Shown here: positions 1 through 7,631 of the stretch, piece after piece
Position numbering within the stretch: the first letter of the stretch is position 1
Layout of the letters: each line of letters opens with the position of its first letter
From: Novosphingobium silvae
GTDB taxonomy: Bacteria; Pseudomonadota; Alphaproteobacteria; Sphingomonadales; Sphingomonadaceae
Direction of reading: 5' to 3'
Length of the DNA stretch: 64,000 nucleotides
NCBI RefSeq assembly: GCF_009856825.1
Contig: NZ_WVTD01000010.1
Coordinates: 62,001-126,000 of the forward strand
Translations under genes and position numbers: made by a program
Notes under the pieces: generated by a model
Seen by the model: only the letters and a program-made list of their open reading frames with translations
What the model was told of the DNA's origin: nothing
The model's database searches: none

Positions 1-227
1 TTGTCGGGCGCACGCACGACGATGCGGGACTCCGACACGTAGACGTCGCTGGCGAGTAGCCCATAGTACAGGATCGCTATGGTCGTCGGCAGGATAACCA
101 TGATGGCGAACAGGATTGTCGAGGCCCCGAAGCTTCGGGCCAGGCTTAATCGCATTGTCGACAAGGTCTCCGTCACATCAAGGCGATGGCTCATGCGGTA
201 GAGGTCGGGAATTTGCAAGCGGTACAT
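1..227 (-). CDS. Capsule polysaccharide export inner-membrane protein, KpsE/BexC-like (N-terminal part only)
   Basis: Only the first 75 residues are in the window; the gene runs off the left edge. They hold a basic amphipathic start, one transmembrane segment at about residues 35-58 (ending ILYYGLLAS) and then DVYVSESRIVVRAP. This is the usual entry into the periplasmic part of KpsE/BexC/CtrB proteins, which link the capsule ABC transporter to the outer-membrane exporter. The ATG at 227 is used; an in-frame ATG at 194 is equally possible because neither has a clear ribosome-binding site. The gene is divergent from the outer-membrane exporter gene, which supports the assignment. Confidence 0.7.
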   Translation of the reverse strand, partial: MYRLQIPDLYRMSHRLDVTETLSTMRLSLARSFGASTILFAIMVILPTTIAILYYGLLASDVYVSESRIVVRAPD

Positions 228-378
228 GATCGGCGGCGCGGCGGACCGGACGGGGCGTCGCGCCGGCCCGTTTCCCATTGCCTCCGATGGCCGGCGCGCC
301 ACCTCCTTGAATTGTGACCCTCTGCGCAATAGAACGCCGGCCGAGGCGCACCGGCCTGTCTTTCGGATGTTGAATTAC

Positions 379-1578
379 ATGATCTTCACGCGTTCGGGAA
401 GGAAGGTGCTGGTTCCCGTCCTTGTTCTGACCCTTGCGGGATGTTCCTCCTTCGGAGCGTCCGGACCAAGCACGCGGTCGTTCGGCAAGGCGGAGGAAGC
501 TTCTGTCAACGGCAGCCGCATCCGCGTGGTGCCGCTCGACGGACGCATAGCAGGATACCTCAGCCGCCCCTCCGGCAACGACTTTGCGAGCGTACTGGGC
601 GATGTTCCGCAGGAGGACATTCGCGTCGGACCGGGCGATTCCCTGTCGATCTCCATCTACGAGGCGCCTCCTGCCGTGCTGTTCGGAGCGTCCGCCTCGA
701 TCGGCGCCGCCTCCGCTGCGAGCGCGGGCGGCGCGGCCGCCGCTCCTCCCAGCACCTCGACATCGCTGCCGCCCGTCGTGATCGATCAGGCGGGACGGAT
801 CACCCTGCCGTTCGTCGGCACCTTGCAGGCGGGTGGCATGACCCTGTCCGAACTGCAGGTCGCCATTCGCGCTCGTCTGCGCGGCAAGGCGAACGACCCG
901 CAGGTACTGGTCAGCCAGGCCGGCAATGTCAGCCGCACGGTCACGCTTCTGGGCGAAACCGGCGTCAATGCACGCGCACCGCTGACCCCGCACGGCGAAC
1001 GCGTGCTCGATATCCTGGCCTCGGGCGAGACGCTGAAGCAGGCGGTGGACAAGACGACGGTGCAGATCGCCCGCGGCAAGCAGGTCGTCTCGATGCCGCT
1101 GAGCGCGGTGATCGCCGATCCCGCGCAGAACGTACGGCTTCAACCCGGCGACGTGGTGACCGCTTTGTTCAAGCCCTACAGCTTCACCGCGCTCGGATCG
1201 GTGATGAAAAGCTCCGAGGTGGAGTTCGAAGCCTCCGGCATCACGCTGGCGCAGGCGCTAGGCCGGGTAGGCGGCCTCGACGTGCAGAAGGCCGACATCC
1301 ACGGGGTCTTCGTGTTCAGGTTCGAGGCTCCCCAGACGCTGGGGCTCGACCAGGCCGCCGCTGCGCAGGATCTGCACGACAACCGCGGGCGCATCCCGGT
1401 GATCTACAAGCTGGAAATGAGCAGGCCCGAAAGCCTGTTCCTCGCGCAGCAGTTCGCGGTGCGCAACGGCGATCTCGTCTACGTGTCGAAGGCGCCGCTC
1501 ATCGATCTGCAGAGCTTCAGCGGCATCGTCTCGCAGTTCGTCTTCACCTTCATCAACGTCGGCGACAACCTGCAGTAA
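379..1578 (+). CDS. Polysaccharide export outer-membrane lipoprotein (Wza/KpsD family)
   Basis: The 399-residue protein begins with a lipoprotein signal peptide whose lipobox LAGC gives a lipidated Cys near residue 22. A polysaccharide-export domain follows (GPGDSLSISIYE, then DQAGRITLPFVGTLQAGGMT), and after it SLBB-type segments. Proteins of this family form the outer-membrane channel for capsule or exopolysaccharide. An Ala/Ser/Pro-rich insertion of about 30 residues interrupts the export domain. The start at 379 gives a compact signal peptide; an in-frame ATG lies at 367, and the frame stays open back to 226. Its stop lies 5 bp from the convergent beta-helix gene. Confidence 0.85.
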   Translation: MIFTRSGRKVLVPVLVLTLAGCSSFGASGPSTRSFGKAEEASVNGSRIRVVPLDGRIAGYLSRPSGNDFASVLGDVPQEDIRVGPGDSLSISIYEAPPAVLFGASASIGAASAASAGGAAAAPPSTSTSLPPVVIDQAGRITLPFVGTLQAGGMTLSELQVAIRARLRGKANDPQVLVSQAGNVSRTVTLLGETGVNARAPLTPHGERVLDILASGETLKQAVDKTTVQIARGKQVVSMPLSAVIADPAQNVRLQPGDVVTALFKPYSFTALGSVMKSSEVEFEASGITLAQALGRVGGLDVQKADIHGVFVFRFEAPQTLGLDQAAAAQDLHDNRGRIPVIYKLEMSRPESLFLAQQFAVRNGDLVYVSKAPLIDLQSFSGIVSQFVFTFINVGDNLQ

Positions 1579-1583
1579 GGAGC

Positions 1584-3062
1584 CTAGTCTTCGGTCGCAA
1601 AGCGCGTCTTGCAGCCGGAGACTCGCAGCCCCGTGACCTCAGGCCCGGCGCCAGGGCGATCACGCACCCCTGCGGAGCAGGACGCGCCGCCTGTCACCGC
1701 GATGTCGGAAAGCCTGATGCCGCGGGGCACGTCGCTGCCGCTCCTGTCGATCAGGATGCCGACCTTGGTCGCCGGCCACTCTGCAATGGGCGCCTTGCCC
1801 CTGCCGGGCTTTTGGTCCGCCATGTCGATCGTGAGGCCGTTGAGCGAGATGCCCTCCACCGGGCCGTAGATCGTCGCGCCTGCCAGCCCTGCGCCTGAAA
1901 TCCGGGTATCGAGCACCTGCACGTCGCTCAGGCGATGGCCGAGCTTGATGCCGAAGGCGAAGCTCCCGGTGATCGTCGCTCCGTCGATCCTGATGGCCGA
2001 GGCGCCCGCCTCCCCGCCGCCTGCGACATCAATCCCCTCCCAGGTGTCGCTGATCCGCGTGTCTCCCAGGATCGATACATCGCGCGAATCCTGACTGATA
2101 TTGAGACCGTCCGCCTGCCAGGGCACATCGCCTTCCGAAAAGCGCGCGCGGCATCCGGCGATCGTGGTGTCGTGCAAGGTGACCTGCCGCGACCCGGCGA
2201 TCATCACGCAGACGAGTTGCTCCTGAACCCGGGTGCCGCGCAAGTCGAACAGCCCGCCAACGCGCCGCGACGGGCGCAGTTCGCGTACCATCGGGCGGTT
2301 CCAGCCCTCGCCCCGCACCCTTGCCAGCGACAGCGAAGCATCCCCTTCATAGGGTGCCCAGACCAGATCGTGCACCTTAAGGCCGCGCACCGTCACATCG
2401 CGCGAGTGCGCGATCATCAGGCCGTATCCCTTTCCCGCGCCAGTAATCGTCACGTTCTCCAGCACGGCGCCCGAAACGTTCTCAAGCCACAGCGCGGCAG
2501 CATCCGTACGCGACCCGGAGCTGGGATCCCCGCCCCTGTCGATCGTCACGTCCAGAAGCCGCACGCGCGAGGGGCCAGTGCCCTCTGCCGGTCTGACGAA
2601 CAGCGTGCGCACCTGCGCATACCGCTGGAAAGCTCCTGCATCGCCCCGCGAAAGGGCGCGGTCCCGGCAGTCGACTGCAGCCTCGGGATCGACCGTTCGC
2701 GGGCATTCGCCGCCGATGAATGCCTGCATGGGCGAAGCAGGGGGCGTCTGGACAAGGTGCGCACGGGCGAGGCACAGGTCCGAACTTGCCCGCAAGGTTC
2801 CGCTGACAAGATACGTTCTGCCGCTTCCGTCGAGACAGCCTTTCGCGCCGTCGTCGAGTGCGCGCTGGAGAGCGGCGGTATCGTCCGCCCGCCCATCCCC
2901 CACCGCGCCGTAGACGGTCAGGCTGCGTGCACCGGCGAAATTCTCCGGCAACGTGTCAGCGGCCGAGTTCTTGCTGGCACTCACCAGAACGGCACCGCCA
3001 GCAAGCACTACCATGGCACTTGCGATGAAGATGGTGCGGCGGAAATGTGCGGAGCGTGTCAT
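1584..3062 (-). CDS. Secreted right-handed beta-helix protein (pectate-lyase-3-like)
   Basis: The 492-residue protein has a basic N-terminus and a hydrophobic signal segment at about residues 9-30. Next comes the diagnostic YGAVGDGRADDTAALQ stretch near residue 50, which opens the first coil of Pectate_lyase_3/glycosyl-hydrolase-28-like beta-helices. The rest is rich in short beta-repeats such as DVTVRGLKVHDL and RIDGATITGS. Such proteins bind or cleave acidic polysaccharides. The position next to capsule export genes suggests a role in processing that polymer, but no catalytic residues could be assigned. It converges on the export lipoprotein gene with almost no gap. Confidence 0.7.
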   Translation of the reverse strand: MTRSAHFRRTIFIASAMVVLAGGAVLVSASKNSAADTLPENFAGARSLTVYGAVGDGRADDTAALQRALDDGAKGCLDGSGRTYLVSGTLRASSDLCLARAHLVQTPPASPMQAFIGGECPRTVDPEAAVDCRDRALSRGDAGAFQRYAQVRTLFVRPAEGTGPSRVRLLDVTIDRGGDPSSGSRTDAAALWLENVSGAVLENVTITGAGKGYGLMIAHSRDVTVRGLKVHDLVWAPYEGDASLSLARVRGEGWNRPMVRELRPSRRVGGLFDLRGTRVQEQLVCVMIAGSRQVTLHDTTIAGCRARFSEGDVPWQADGLNISQDSRDVSILGDTRISDTWEGIDVAGGGEAGASAIRIDGATITGSFAFGIKLGHRLSDVQVLDTRISGAGLAGATIYGPVEGISLNGLTIDMADQKPGRGKAPIAEWPATKVGILIDRSGSDVPRGIRLSDIAVTGGASCSAGVRDRPGAGPEVTGLRVSGCKTRFATED

Positions 3063-3146
3063 GGCGCCTCCATGTCAGGCAGCGGCCTGCGGTGGCAAGG
3101 CATAGTACGCGCCGCCTCCTTGCGCCGGCTACGCCTTGAAGGCCGA

Positions 3147-3220
3147 TGGAGCGGGTGAGGGGAATCGAACCCCCGTATTCAGCTTGGGAAGCTGCTGCTC
3201 TACCATTGAGCTACACCCGC
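3147..3220 (-). tRNA. tRNA-Gly (anticodon CCC), CCA encoded
   Basis: The reverse complement folds as a 74-nt cloverleaf: acceptor GCGGGTG/CACCCGC, D-arm with AGCTCAATGGTAGAGC, anticodon loop TTCCCAA giving CCC, and T-arm GGGTTCGATTCCC. U73 and CCA are templated. It reads GGG codons and resembles bacterial glyU. Confidence 0.95.
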
Positions 3221-3372
3221 GCGCGGCGTGGTCGGCCGATCGGCGGCCGGAAAGACGCGAGCCTGGCAGGAGCGGCTGGCGGGTTCCGGACCGGGCGGCT
3301 TTGCCATGACATCGCCGGCTCGTCAACGCGGCGGTTGAAAGCGGCGGCGCTTGCCTTCAGGATCGTGGCGCC

Positions 3373-3789
3373 ATGAGACAGATGTCCACCATCCTCTCCT
3401 TCGACACGCCCGGGCGCGGCTTCACGGACATCACGGCGGCAATGGTGGGCTGGCTGGAGGCAAGCGGTATTCGCGATGGGCTGATTACCCTGCTGTGCCG
3501 CCACACCTCGGCTTCGCTGCTGATCCAGGAGAATGCCGCGCGCGAAGTGCGTACCGACCTTGCCGCCTGGCTCGACCGCCTCGCGCCCGAGGGCGACCAC
3601 TATGTTCATGACGATGAGGGACCGGACGACATGCCCGCCCACCTTCGCGCGACGCTTACCGGCGTAAACCTGCAGGTCCCCGTCATCGCCGGCCGCCTGG
3701 CCCTTGGCACGTGGCAGGGGATTTACCTTGCCGAGCACCGGCGCTCGGCCCATCGTCGGCAGGTGGCCGTGCACCTGATCGGCGAGTAG
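3373..3789 (+). CDS. YjbQ family protein (UPF0047, secondary thiamine-phosphate synthase)
   Basis: The 138-residue single-domain protein has the full length of the YjbQ/UPF0047 family. Family hallmarks are visible: CRHTSASLLIQENA near residue 43, a DDEGPDDMPAH stretch near 82, and the C-terminal GTWQGIYLAEHR. Members have a weak thiamine-phosphate synthase activity, but the physiological role is unsettled. The start MRQMSTILSFDTPGRGF matches the usual N-terminal strand. It stands alone between the tRNA and a redox gene pair. Confidence 0.9.
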   Translation: MRQMSTILSFDTPGRGFTDITAAMVGWLEASGIRDGLITLLCRHTSASLLIQENAAREVRTDLAAWLDRLAPEGDHYVHDDEGPDDMPAHLRATLTGVNLQVPVIAGRLALGTWQGIYLAEHRRSAHRRQVAVHLIGE

Positions 3790-3973
3790 CCATGCGCGCC
3801 CGCCCTGCACGAGGACGGCCAAGGGGAGAAGACATGGAGCGGTCAGACAGGGATCGGTTCGGCATCGCCCCGTGCGACAGCGCCCCGTTCGCCGGGACTG
3901 GGCGAGCCGCGTCCCCGGCTACGGCCGACGGGCGCATCCGGGTCGAGGGCGGCAATCGCAGGGCCTTGTGCGC

Positions 3974-4840
3974 ATGAACGAGACTCCCCTGCCGCCACCG
4001 CCGCCACCGCAGACCACACCACGTGGCGGCGACCTCGTGCTGCGGCATCGGCTGCCGACGCGGCTGTGGCACTGGATCAACGCGTTCGCGCTGCTGGTCC
4101 TGCTGATGAGCGGGCTGATGATCTTCAACGCCCATCCGCGCCTCTACTGGGGAGACTACGGCGCCAACTTCGACCATGCCTGGCTCAAGGTCGGCTCGGC
4201 CCGCACGGGCAATAGCGAGGTCGGCTACCTGGAGATTGCCGGGCGGCGCTGGGACACGACGGGCGTGCTTGGCCTCTGGACCAACCCGGACGGGCAGGTG
4301 CAGCGGCGGGCCTTCCCCCACTGGGCGACGATCCCCTCGCGCTACAGCCTGGCCGAGGGGCGGATCTGGCACCTCGCCTTCGCCTGGGTGCTGGCGGGCG
4401 GGCTGCTGCTTTATCTCCTGTGGTCGCTTGCCGCCCGGCACCTGCAGCGCGACCTTCACATTACGCGCGGCGAGTGGCGCCCGGCCCATCTCTGGCAGGA
4501 CGTGCGCGATCATGCACGCCTGCGCTTCCCGGCGGGAGCGGCGGCGCTGCGCTATTCGGTGCTGCAGAAGCTCGCCTATGCGCTGGTGCTGTTCGTCCTG
4601 CTGCCCGGCATGATCCTGACGGGCCTTGCCATGTCGCCCGCCACGGACGCCTGGGCGCCGCTCGTCGGCGAGATGTTCGGCGGCCGCCAGTCGGCGCGCT
4701 CGGTGCATTTCCTTTTCGCCATGGCCCTGGTCGGCTTCGTTCTCGTCCATGTGACCATGACCGTGCTGGCGGGGCCGCTCAACGAACTGCGCTCGATCGT
4801 CACCGGCCGGTATCGCCTGCCACGGGGCGAGCGGGCATGA
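3974..4840 (+). CDS. Cytochrome b561-type membrane subunit for a molybdopterin oxidoreductase
   Basis: The 288-residue protein starts with a Pro-rich stretch and RHRLPTRLWHWINAF, followed by a hydrophobic segment. Further membrane segments lie near residues 130-155, 195-215 and 235-260, with histidines placed to hold b-type haem (WHWIN, LVHVTM). This is the Ni-hydrogenase/thiosulfate-reductase type cytochrome b family. It overlaps the next gene by 4 nt (ATGA), so the two are translationally coupled and probably form one electron-transfer enzyme. The frame is open upstream to 3872, but the ATG at 3974 gives the usual start. The 184 bp before it hold nothing recognisable. Confidence 0.85.
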   Translation: MNETPLPPPPPPQTTPRGGDLVLRHRLPTRLWHWINAFALLVLLMSGLMIFNAHPRLYWGDYGANFDHAWLKVGSARTGNSEVGYLEIAGRRWDTTGVLGLWTNPDGQVQRRAFPHWATIPSRYSLAEGRIWHLAFAWVLAGGLLLYLLWSLAARHLQRDLHITRGEWRPAHLWQDVRDHARLRFPAGAAALRYSVLQKLAYALVLFVLLPGMILTGLAMSPATDAWAPLVGEMFGGRQSARSVHFLFAMALVGFVLVHVTMTVLAGPLNELRSIVTGRYRLPRGERA

Positions 4841-5604
4841 CGCTGACGCTCATCCTCACGCGCCGGACGCTTCTGCGCACGGGGCTTGCCGGAGCGGGCG
4901 GGCTCCTGCTGCCGGGCTGCGATCGTCTGATCGACAATCCGGCCGTACGCGGCACTCTCGAAAGCGCCGAGGACCTCCACCGCATTACCCAGCGCGCGCT
5001 TGGCGGCAGCGCCCTTGCGCGCGAATATGGCGAGGCCGAGATGTCGCCCGTGTTCCGCGCCAACGGCAGCCGCGAGGTGAGCGATCCGGTCTATCGCCGC
5101 CACTTCTCGCAAGGCTTCGCGAACTGGTCGCTCGCGCTCGAGGGGCTGGTCGAACGCCCGCTTGCGGTGCCGCTCCACGCATTGCGCACGCTCCCGCAGC
5201 GTGCGCAGATCACCCGGCACGACTGCGTGGAGGGGTGGAGCGCCATCGGCCGCTGGCAGGGCCCGCGCCTTGCCACTCTGCTCGACATGGCGCGCCTGAA
5301 GCCGCAGGCGCGCTTCCTCGTGTTCCACTGCGCCGACCTTTACCACGGCCGTCCCTACTACGAATCGATAGACCTCGCCGATGCCTTTCATCCGCAGACG
5401 ATCCTGGCCTGGTCGATGAACGGCAGGCCGCTCGACGAGGCGCACGGCGCGCCGCTGCGCCTGCGGGTGGAGCGACAGCTGGGCTACAAGCACGCCAAGT
5501 TCGTCACGCGGATCGAGGCGGTCGCCACGCTGGCCGGGATCCACGGCGGGCGGGGCGGCTACTGGGAGGACAACGGCGCCTACGCCTGGTACGCGGGGAT
5601 CTAG
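4837..5604 (+). CDS. Molybdopterin-dependent oxidoreductase, sulfite-oxidase fold, Tat-exported
   Basis: The 255-residue protein has a twin-arginine leader (TRRTLLRTGLAG) ending in LLLPGC, which may make it a Tat-exported lipoprotein. The core is a sulfite-oxidase-type molybdopterin domain. The Cys in TRHDCVEGWSAIGRW near residue 132 is the expected Mo ligand, and HCADLYHGRPYYESID and LGYKHAKFVTRIE follow as in YedY/MsrP-like relatives. The coupled cytochrome b should deliver or accept electrons at the membrane. The substrate is unknown; it could be a sulfoxide or sulfite-type compound. Confidence 0.85.
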   Translation: MTLTLILTRRTLLRTGLAGAGGLLLPGCDRLIDNPAVRGTLESAEDLHRITQRALGGSALAREYGEAEMSPVFRANGSREVSDPVYRRHFSQGFANWSLALEGLVERPLAVPLHALRTLPQRAQITRHDCVEGWSAIGRWQGPRLATLLDMARLKPQARFLVFHCADLYHGRPYYESIDLADAFHPQTILAWSMNGRPLDEAHGAPLRLRVERQLGYKHAKFVTRIEAVATLAGIHGGRGGYWEDNGAYAWYAGI

Positions 5605-5694
5605 GATCGGTTTTCCGGGGCCGGAAACGACGAAACGGGGGAGCGCGGCGCCGGTTTGCCTTGCCAAGTAACCGACTTGTCACAATAAGGCGCC

Positions 5695-6372
5695 ATGCAG
5701 GACAACCGCATCGCTCCCCCCGCCCGAATCCAGCGCAACGTCCTAGCCATCGGTGAACGACGGCTCCTCAACTGGCTTTGCGCGCACATGCCCGCCTGGG
5801 TGAAACCCGATCTGCTGACTGCGCTCGGCATGGTGGGCGCCGTCCTCATCTTCGCAGGCTATGCGACCAGCCTTCTGGACGAGGACTGGCTGTGGCTCTG
5901 CATGCCGGGTTACCTGCTGCACTGGTTCGGCGATTCGATGGACGGCAGCCTCGCGCGGTTTCGCCATATCGAGCGTCCGCGCTACGGCTATTTCCTCGAT
6001 CACAGCTGCGACGGGATCGCCACTTTCCTCATCCTTCTGGGCATCGGCGTCAGCCCTTATGTGCGGCTGGAAGTCTCGCTCATCGCGATGATCGGCTACC
6101 TGCTGCTGTGCATCCACGCCTTCCTTGCCGTGCGGGTGCTGGGCGAAATGCGGCTGTCCTACCTCAGCGCCGGACCGACCGAGCTGCGCCTCATCCTCAT
6201 CAGCCTGACGTTCTCGATGCTCATCCTGGGCGACAAGCAGCGCGACATGGAGGCGATGACGGGCTTCGACTGGTTCGTGGGCGCGGTGGGCGTGGTGCTG
6301 ATCGGCCTGTTCCTGACGCAGACCTTCAAGTCCGCCCGCAAGCTCGCGCGGATCGAACCGCCCGCTGCCTGA
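5695..6372 (+). CDS. CDP-alcohol phosphatidyltransferase family protein
   Basis: The 225-residue membrane protein carries the CDP-alcohol phosphotransferase signature: GDSMDGSLAR followed by GYFLDHSCDG, which supplies the four metal-binding Asp residues near positions 82-107. About six hydrophobic segments surround it. These enzymes transfer a phosphatidyl or similar group from CDP-activated donors to an alcohol. The acceptor cannot be read from the sequence. The first codon follows a short spacer after the molybdoenzyme gene, so weak co-transcription is possible. Confidence 0.85.
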   Translation: MQDNRIAPPARIQRNVLAIGERRLLNWLCAHMPAWVKPDLLTALGMVGAVLIFAGYATSLLDEDWLWLCMPGYLLHWFGDSMDGSLARFRHIERPRYGYFLDHSCDGIATFLILLGIGVSPYVRLEVSLIAMIGYLLLCIHAFLAVRVLGEMRLSYLSAGPTELRLILISLTFSMLILGDKQRDMEAMTGFDWFVGAVGVVLIGLFLTQTFKSARKLARIEPPAA

Positions 6373-6384
6373 TAGCTGCAAGCC

Positions 6385-6413
6385 TTGACTGGTAGAACCA
6401 TATAGGTTATATG
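6385..6413 (+). promoter_or_regulatory. Strong sigma-70-like promoter before an ORF-poor region
   Basis: TTGACT at 6385-6390 and TATATG at 6408-6413 are separated by 17 bp. This is close to consensus and AT-rich in a very GC-rich sequence. The expected transcript would start near 6420. No convincing reading frame follows. Confidence 0.55.
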
Positions 6414-6419
6414 CTCCGG

Positions 6420-6808
6420 CATCCGCTCCCTGAGGTACACAGGGCAAACGGATCATCGGGCCGGCGCCGGGGGCATCCAAAGCCCACCTGTGCCCGCACC
6501 GGAAGGGTTCACGAGCCGTCCTTCGAGGCGGCAGGGTTCAGGGCAAACGGCGCGGCTCCCGATAAGAGAGCGCTTCCCCCAGGACCTGTGGAGCCGGCAC
6601 CTTATCGCGAGCCCGCGTGCCGGATCCGAGCCACTTTCGCTGAGGGTCGAGCTGGACTGTTCCTGTGCTTTCCAGCCGTTCGCAAGGCGCACACGCTTCG
6701 GCGACCCCCAACCGGGCCGCCCCCGAACGCCGGCCCGATACCCATCAGGGGTACCAACGCCCAAGCGCTCTCCTCCCCGGCGTAAAGCCCGCACTCGCCA
6801 GCGGGCAT
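6420..6808 (+). ncRNA. Putative structured non-coding RNA, class not recognised
   Basis: About 550 bp (6373-6920) hold no credible gene, but the part after the strong promoter is full of complementary segments. CACAGGGC (6438-6445) pairs with GCCC/CTGTG (6482-6492). GCCGTC (6515-6520) pairs with GGCGGC (6527-6532) around a CTTCGA loop. GGCTCC (6554-6559) with GGAGCC (6590-6595) and CGATAAG (6560-6566) with CTTATCG (6601-6607) interleave as an H-type pseudoknot. Further pairs are 6644-6649/6702-6707, 6651-6656/6671-6676 and 6787-6792/6801-6806. CAGGGCAAACGG occurs twice (6440, 6539). Signature motifs of RNase P RNA, tmRNA, SRP RNA or common riboswitches were not found; 6S RNA remains possible. 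The 3' end is a guess. Confidence 0.35.
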
Positions 6809-6920
6809 AGACGCGCGTCCAGCGTCCGCGCGCTTTCGGAACACCGCGGCCAAGAGCCGCAAACTGCGCTTGTGGTGGGCGACGCTCAGCTTAGCCGCAC
6901 CGCCGGTAAGCCTTCGCGAT

Positions 6921-7463
6921 TCAGCCTTGCTTGGGAAGGTCCGAGAAGGCCGCCTGGAAGGCGTCGGAGGGCATCTTTGCGGTGGGCGTGGAGCCGACTT
7001 CCGATCCGCCGTTCGAACCGTTCGCATAGATGAAGCCGAAAGCCGGGCTGGCGCGCAGGCCGAGCGAGTGCGTGGGCGAATACCACACGCGCACGCTGCT
7101 CCAGTCGCCCTTTTCCGAAACGTCCTCCGCCATTGCGGACTTCTCGATCATGCCGGGGCGCGACCAGTTGGCGTGGTTGAGGACAACGTGGCGGTCATCG
7201 ACGATCCGGTCAACCACTGCGACATGGCCGACCCGCATCGCACGGCTCGCCTTGAACACGAGCACCGAGCCCGCGCGCGGGCTGTTGCCGCGAGAATAGG
7301 TTCCTTCGGCCTGGTCCCACCAGGTGGCCGCGTTCCCGTGAAGGTCGATCCCCGACTGCGCCCTTGCATAAGGCACGCACTGCAGCGTCCCGGCGAGCGC
7401 CGGCGTGGACACCGTTGCGGCAAGAGACATGAAAATGGCGGCGACCACGGGAACGATTTTCAT
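6921..7463 (-). CDS. Secreted CHAP-domain protein (putative cysteine amidase/peptidase)
   Basis: The 180-residue protein has a cleavable signal peptide (hydrophobic to about residue 22, ending TPALAG). A CHAP-type domain follows, with the putative catalytic Cys in LQCVPYARAQSGI near residue 28 and His in RVGHVAVVDRI near residue 78. Family members cut peptidoglycan cross-bridges or glutathionylspermidine-type amides. The C-terminal 40 residues are Gly/Ser/Thr-rich. The gene is monocistronic and converges on the putative structured RNA region. Confidence 0.8.
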   Translation of the reverse strand: MKIVPVVAAIFMSLAATVSTPALAGTLQCVPYARAQSGIDLHGNAATWWDQAEGTYSRGNSPRAGSVLVFKASRAMRVGHVAVVDRIVDDRHVVLNHANWSRPGMIEKSAMAEDVSEKGDWSSVRVWYSPTHSLGLRASPAFGFIYANGSNGGSEVGSTPTAKMPSDAFQAAFSDLPKQG

Positions 7464-7631
7464 GGAAGGGAGTTATAACGCCCAAACCTTACCGCGATAG
7501 CGAAGGCCAGCGGCAGCCACCGCGCCGGCAGAACGGTTCATCGCTTCACTTGCCGGTTTTCCCAATGCGATGAATGGCTAATGCGATAAGGGGATTGTGA
7601 ACGCCCGCTCGGCGAGATCCCGCGCGCGTCC

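Noticed and set aside
3211..3822. A 203-codon minus frame over the YjbQ gene and tRNA end
   Set aside because: YjbQ family motifs lie in the plus frame; the minus product has no family.
4420..4836. A 139-codon leader in front of the molybdopterin enzyme
   Set aside because: It overlaps the cytochrome b gene in another frame; the Tat leader begins at 4837.
6420..6920. RNase P RNA, tmRNA or SRP RNA
   Set aside because: The RNase P core (GAGGAAAGTCC, ACAGAAnnnGGCTTA), the tmRNA tRNA-like ends and an Ala-Asn tag frame, and the SRP GGAAGCAGC loop were all sought on both strands and not found.
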